Source: Microbacterium sp. Leaf320 (GTDB lineage: Bacteria > Actinomycetota > Actinomycetes > Actinomycetales > Microbacteriaceae). Taken from it: 64,000 nucleotides of DNA. Location: contig NZ_LMOD01000003.1 in assembly GCF_001423485.1 (NCBI RefSeq), positions 671,987-735,986 on the forward strand, read 5' to 3'. The translations under genes were made by a program, and so were the position numbers. The notes beneath the pieces were generated by a model that did not search any database, was not told the origin of the DNA, and was given only the letters and a program-made list of their open reading frames with translations. Shown in pieces: positions 61,552-64,000 of the stretch (the stretch's first letter is position 1; each line of letters opens with the position of its first letter).

Positions 61552-61821
61552 GCGGAGCGGAGCCACTCGGGTAGGTTTTCCTGGCAACGCCTGCGCGTCC
61601 TCGACGACGGCACGCCGCTGCGAACGATCGTCTTCAGCGACTCATCAGATGAGCGTCGAGAGCAGCACCATGGCGTCGGCAGACGGGGTGCCCGGTTCGG
61701 CGTGGTAGATCCACAGAACAAGGGACGCACTGCCGAGGACTGCGAGTTTCTCGCGGCGAAGAGTGAGGTCTTCGACGAGATCGTGCGCGCCGTCAAGGCG
61801 CGTCGAGACAGCACTGTGCGG
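61552..61821 (+). other. Open, protein-like stretch without a start codon
   Basis: The frame of the preceding TetR stays open after its stop codon for about 90 codons. It encodes protein-like segments such as WQRLRVLDDGTPLRTIVF and FLAAKSEVFDEIVRAVKARR. There is no credible start or ribosome site and I recognise no family. It could be a gene remnant cut at both ends or chance. Confidence 0.3.
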
Positions 61822-62106
61822 TCAGTCAGTCATTTGGCCGACGGAATCTGCAGTCCGTCGGCGACGGACCAGGAGCAGGACTCCCCCACCGACCAGCAGC
61901 GCCAGTCCGGTGATCACGACCCAGGTTGCGACTTCCCAACCGGTGACGGCGAGCGGAGTCCCCGGAGTCTGGACAGTCACGACAGACGGGTCGGAGGTGA
62001 ACGGGTCCCCGCCGGGGGTGTTGCCACCCGCCGTCGCCATGTTTCGGATCGTGCCGGCGTTCAGATCGGCCTGCGTCACGGAGTACGTCGCCGTGCAGGT
62101 GATCTG
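61822..62106 (-). pseudogene. C-terminal fragment of a cell-wall-anchored surface protein
   Basis: About 95 residues that look like the end of a repeat-containing surface protein. [17 protein letters not shown] matches the last strands of a DUF11/DUF7507-type domain. It is followed by a Pro/Thr/Gly spacer, the sortase-like motif LAVTG, a hydrophobic helix and RRRR. There is no start codon or signal peptide; homology-like sequence stops near 62106, where a winged-helix gene begins to overlap. It is therefore the 3-prime stump of a deleted or rearranged gene. Confidence 0.7.
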
Positions 62107-62393
62107 CGCGACGGGAGCGCAGCGAGAAGGTCGTCGATGCGGGCTTCATTGAGGGTGTACCGGAACCGGCGGGCGCTGCTTCGTTTGTCGAACGGTAGAT
62201 CAACAACAAGCACGTTGAGCTCGGCGAGAACCCGAAGGACGCGGCCAAGTGTTCCCCGAGAGATCGCTGTTCCCTCCAGAATGTCAGCGACGTGGGCACC
62301 AGGGTTCTCGCGAACGAAGTCAATGACGCGGATGTGGACGCGGGTCCTCACGAGCGCTGCCGCGTCAATGTATGAATCGGATTCTGCGGACAT
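62076..62393 (-). CDS. Small winged-helix DNA-binding protein, possibly chimeric at its C-terminus
   Basis: About 105 residues from an ATG at 62393 ([20 protein letters not shown]). The body is a MarR/ArsR-like winged helix with [20 protein letters not shown] as the recognition region and a wing [13 protein letters not shown]. The last 12 residues ([12 protein letters not shown]) are not family-like and overlap the surface-protein stump in another frame, so the true C-terminus was probably lost at the junction near 62110. Target unknown. Confidence 0.6.
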   Translation of the reverse strand: MSAESDSYIDAAALVRTRVHIRVIDFVRENPGAHVADILEGTAISRGTLGRVLRVLAELNVLVVDLPFDKRSSARRFRYTLNEARIDDLLAALPSRRSPARRRTP

Positions 62394-63097
62394 ACGAGAT
62401 GTCCTCGCGCACCTGGTGGAGGAGAGTCGACGCACGATCCGATCTGCGCTCATTCAGGAGGCACCGAAGCAACACAAGGATGTCCACCTGCTTCCCTGCC
62501 CACAGCCCCAACCCGGCCGCCGCAAAGACGCCGCGAAGACGCGGAACGCGACTACGCCGAAGCCGGCACCGGCGACGTTAACACCGCGATCGAGAGCTAC
62601 CGCCGCCACTCCGCGGTCTTCCGGGCTTGGTCCCGCATACACCCCAATTCGCGATCCAACTACCTCGGCTGACGCCACGTCTTCGCCCTCAAAACCCGCA
62701 CCGGCGGGACCACCCCTCACCCCCTGACTCGGACCCGCCGCCCCCCCAGGAGCCTCCGCAGCACTTCCCGCACGACACCCTCTCTCCCCGGCCGGTGGAC
62801 CGACATCGAACAGGCGTTCACTGCCGTCACTGAACTTCAGCAGTAGCTCCGGGACGCCGAACTCGCCGCCTTGCCCTCGCAGCAACCAGGTGGCGTCCGC
62901 TGTGAGCGGACGGTACCCGCCCAGCCCTCGGCAGGAGGCGGGGCGGCTGCTAACGTGCGGGGGCCGTTCTCTTGCTCGCACTGGTCAGAGGCGGCCACAG
63001 GCCGACGTCAGATACGTCACGCCTGGGGGTGCCCTCCCAATCCTGTGGGGGACAGGGCACCCCACCATCGGGCAGACCAGAGCAGGATGCGGTGGTC
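62394..63097. other. Gene-poor, decayed stretch
   Basis: About 700 bases with no gene I can support. Several frames are open for 60-175 codons but are dominated by Pro, Arg, Ala and Ser, with no ribosome sites or motifs. A plus-strand segment around 62540-62670 (IESYRRHSAVFRAWSRI) looks protein-like but is followed by a stop and cannot be assigned. It looks like eroded coding DNA. Confidence 0.5.
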
Positions 63098-63451
63098 ATG
63101 TCGGCGGCCGAGAACGAGCTTGGGTCGGCTGGGTTTGAACCGGATCCTCGACAGTTCGACATGGAGCGGTGGGAACTCCCCGACGGGGCGACCCGCGCCG
63201 ATTATGCGGCGGCGGTCGAAGACCTTCGGATCGCGGTGCGTGGTACCGGGACCCGGTACATTCATGCCCGGCTGGTGGGACAACCCACAGCCGCGGCAGT
63301 CCGCTCTATCAGCCAGAGGCTGAGCGATGCGTCCAACATGGAGCGTCCGGAAACCGCGCCTGCCGTGTCCGAGCGCATTGCTGTCATTGAGCTCGGTGAA
63401 CTCCCCTCGGTTTCGGTGGTGGTACGGGCGGCGCTGACGCTGCTCTCCCCC
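63098..63451 (+). pseudogene. Hypothetical protein fragment, unrecognised
   Basis: From the ATG at 63098 about 118 residues are protein-like (MSAAENELGSAGFEPDPRQF, then DYAAAVEDLRIAVRGTGTRY, ISQRLSDASNMERPETAP). Beyond about 63451 the frame stays open to 63805 but turns Cys-, Arg- and Pro-rich without any plausible fold, suggesting a frameshift or truncation. I do not recognise the family and call it a fragment with low confidence. Confidence 0.35.
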
Positions 63452-64000
63452 CCTCGAGGGATACGCGTCCGCTGCACGTGCTTCCCGTTGTGCACGCGGG
63501 GCCAGCGTGGGGGCGAGCGACAGATTCGAGTGTCGCTCTCGTCTGTTTGGAGTGAATCCCGCGTTCTGCGGGTCGCGTGTCCTCTCCCCAGGGGGTGCGC
63601 GGTCGACATACCCGGTCGACGGGGCGGAGGCCTCCCCCCTCCGCCCCCCTTCCCAGAGCCGGCCACTCACCAGGCACGGGACCACTCGGCGAGCTGGGGT
63701 TGGTCACTGCGATGGTGTTTGTGTCGGAGCTCGTGCAGCTGCCTAACGGATGTCCTGCTGCTACCGGTTGGTGTTTCCCGAACGGCGGACATACAAGCGA
63801 GGTGACTCGAAGTACGCGTTTGTCACGTCGGGGCCAGTTTGTGTTCTCGGAACCGTGAATTTCAGAATGAGTCGAGACGAAGTTGCTGCGGAGGTGGATA
63901 ATCGGACGCGTAGCGTCTGATTTGGGGTGCTGCCTCGTCTATCTCTAAGGATCGGCATGCGTGCTCGGCGCGAGAGTGACAGCGATCCTAACCCTTGAGA
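63452..64000. other. Non-coding or decayed right end
   Basis: About 550 bases in which I see no supported gene. There are short GC-rich inverted and direct repeats (GGTCGAC twice at about 63601-63620) and stretches of lower GC near the end. The context beyond the window is needed to interpret it. Confidence 0.4.

Noticed and set aside
62480..62860. Remnant of a transposase
   Set aside because: A few protein-like fragments are present, but no DDE or Tyr-recombinase motif and no terminal inverted repeats could be found.
62454..62981. A 175-codon minus-strand frame as a gene
   Set aside because: Gly/Ala/Arg/Val-biased, no ribosome site, no recognisable fold, in a decayed stretch.

Overview
This 64 kb window is high-GC DNA with frequent GTG and TTG starts, tightly packed operons with ATGA/GTGA/TTGA stop-start overlaps, and lipoprotein-type substrate-binding proteins. 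The gene repertoire points to an actinobacterium, most likely of the Microbacteriaceae (Microbacterium-like). That placement is inferred from style and gene content, not from a marker gene. I recognise no rRNA, tRNA, CRISPR array, intact prophage or complete insertion sequence. Almost the whole window is a sugar and plant-glycoside catabolic island.

Region by region. (1) 0-3 kb: a LysR regulator and a secreted beta-lactamase-fold serine hydrolase. (2) 3-25 kb: a hexuronide/glycoside region. It has an MFS-Gfo/Idh-SDR operon, a LacI regulator, gluconokinase, ManD-type mannonate dehydratase, GH2 beta-glucuronidase, an SDR, an MFS and a GH1 enzyme with a divergent TetR. It continues with an Opp/Dpp-type ABC importer operon (with a fused permease-ATPase) ending in GH43, then uxuB-like and uxaC genes with a divergent LacI. 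Together these give glucuronide -> glucuronate -> fructuronate -> mannonate -> 2-keto-3-deoxygluconate; the later kinase and aldolase are not in the window. (3) 26-42 kb: a myo-inositol island. It has an MFS porter, the minus-strand operon iolC-(Cgl0159-like aldolase)-mmsA-iolB-iolD-iolE-iolG-iolH-like, a divergent GntR (IolR-like) regulator, a TIM-barrel isomerase and a ribose-type ABC importer. (4) 42-50 kb: a second sugar ABC importer without its own ATPase, a large putative (alpha/alpha)6-barrel glycosidase, a TetR and a second GH1. (5) 50-53 kb: a Baeyer-Villiger-type monooxygenase overlapping an SMP-30-like lipoprotein gene, with a divergent MarR. (6) 53-58 kb: GH78 alpha-L-rhamnosidase plus MFS with a divergent TetR. 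(7) 58-61.6 kb: a TMEM175-like protein, a small membrane-protein/TetR pair, a SnoaL-like protein and another TetR. (8) 61.6-64 kb: a decayed, gene-poor tail with a truncated cell-wall-anchor fragment abutting a small winged-helix gene.

The most informative non-coding signal is a repeated 10-bp palindromic core, CAAYCGRTTG. It lies upstream of seven transcription units spread over 51 kb, and two LacI regulators with the same recognition helix are encoded among them. A second motif, TGTCNNRACA or close to it, occurs five times and only around the inositol genes. It resembles the Corynebacterium IolR operator. Perfect or near-perfect inverted repeats sit between other divergent regulator/target pairs (MarR/BVMO, several TetR). 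The island therefore reads as several transporter-plus-hydrolase modules, most with a local TetR and several also under a shared LacI operator.
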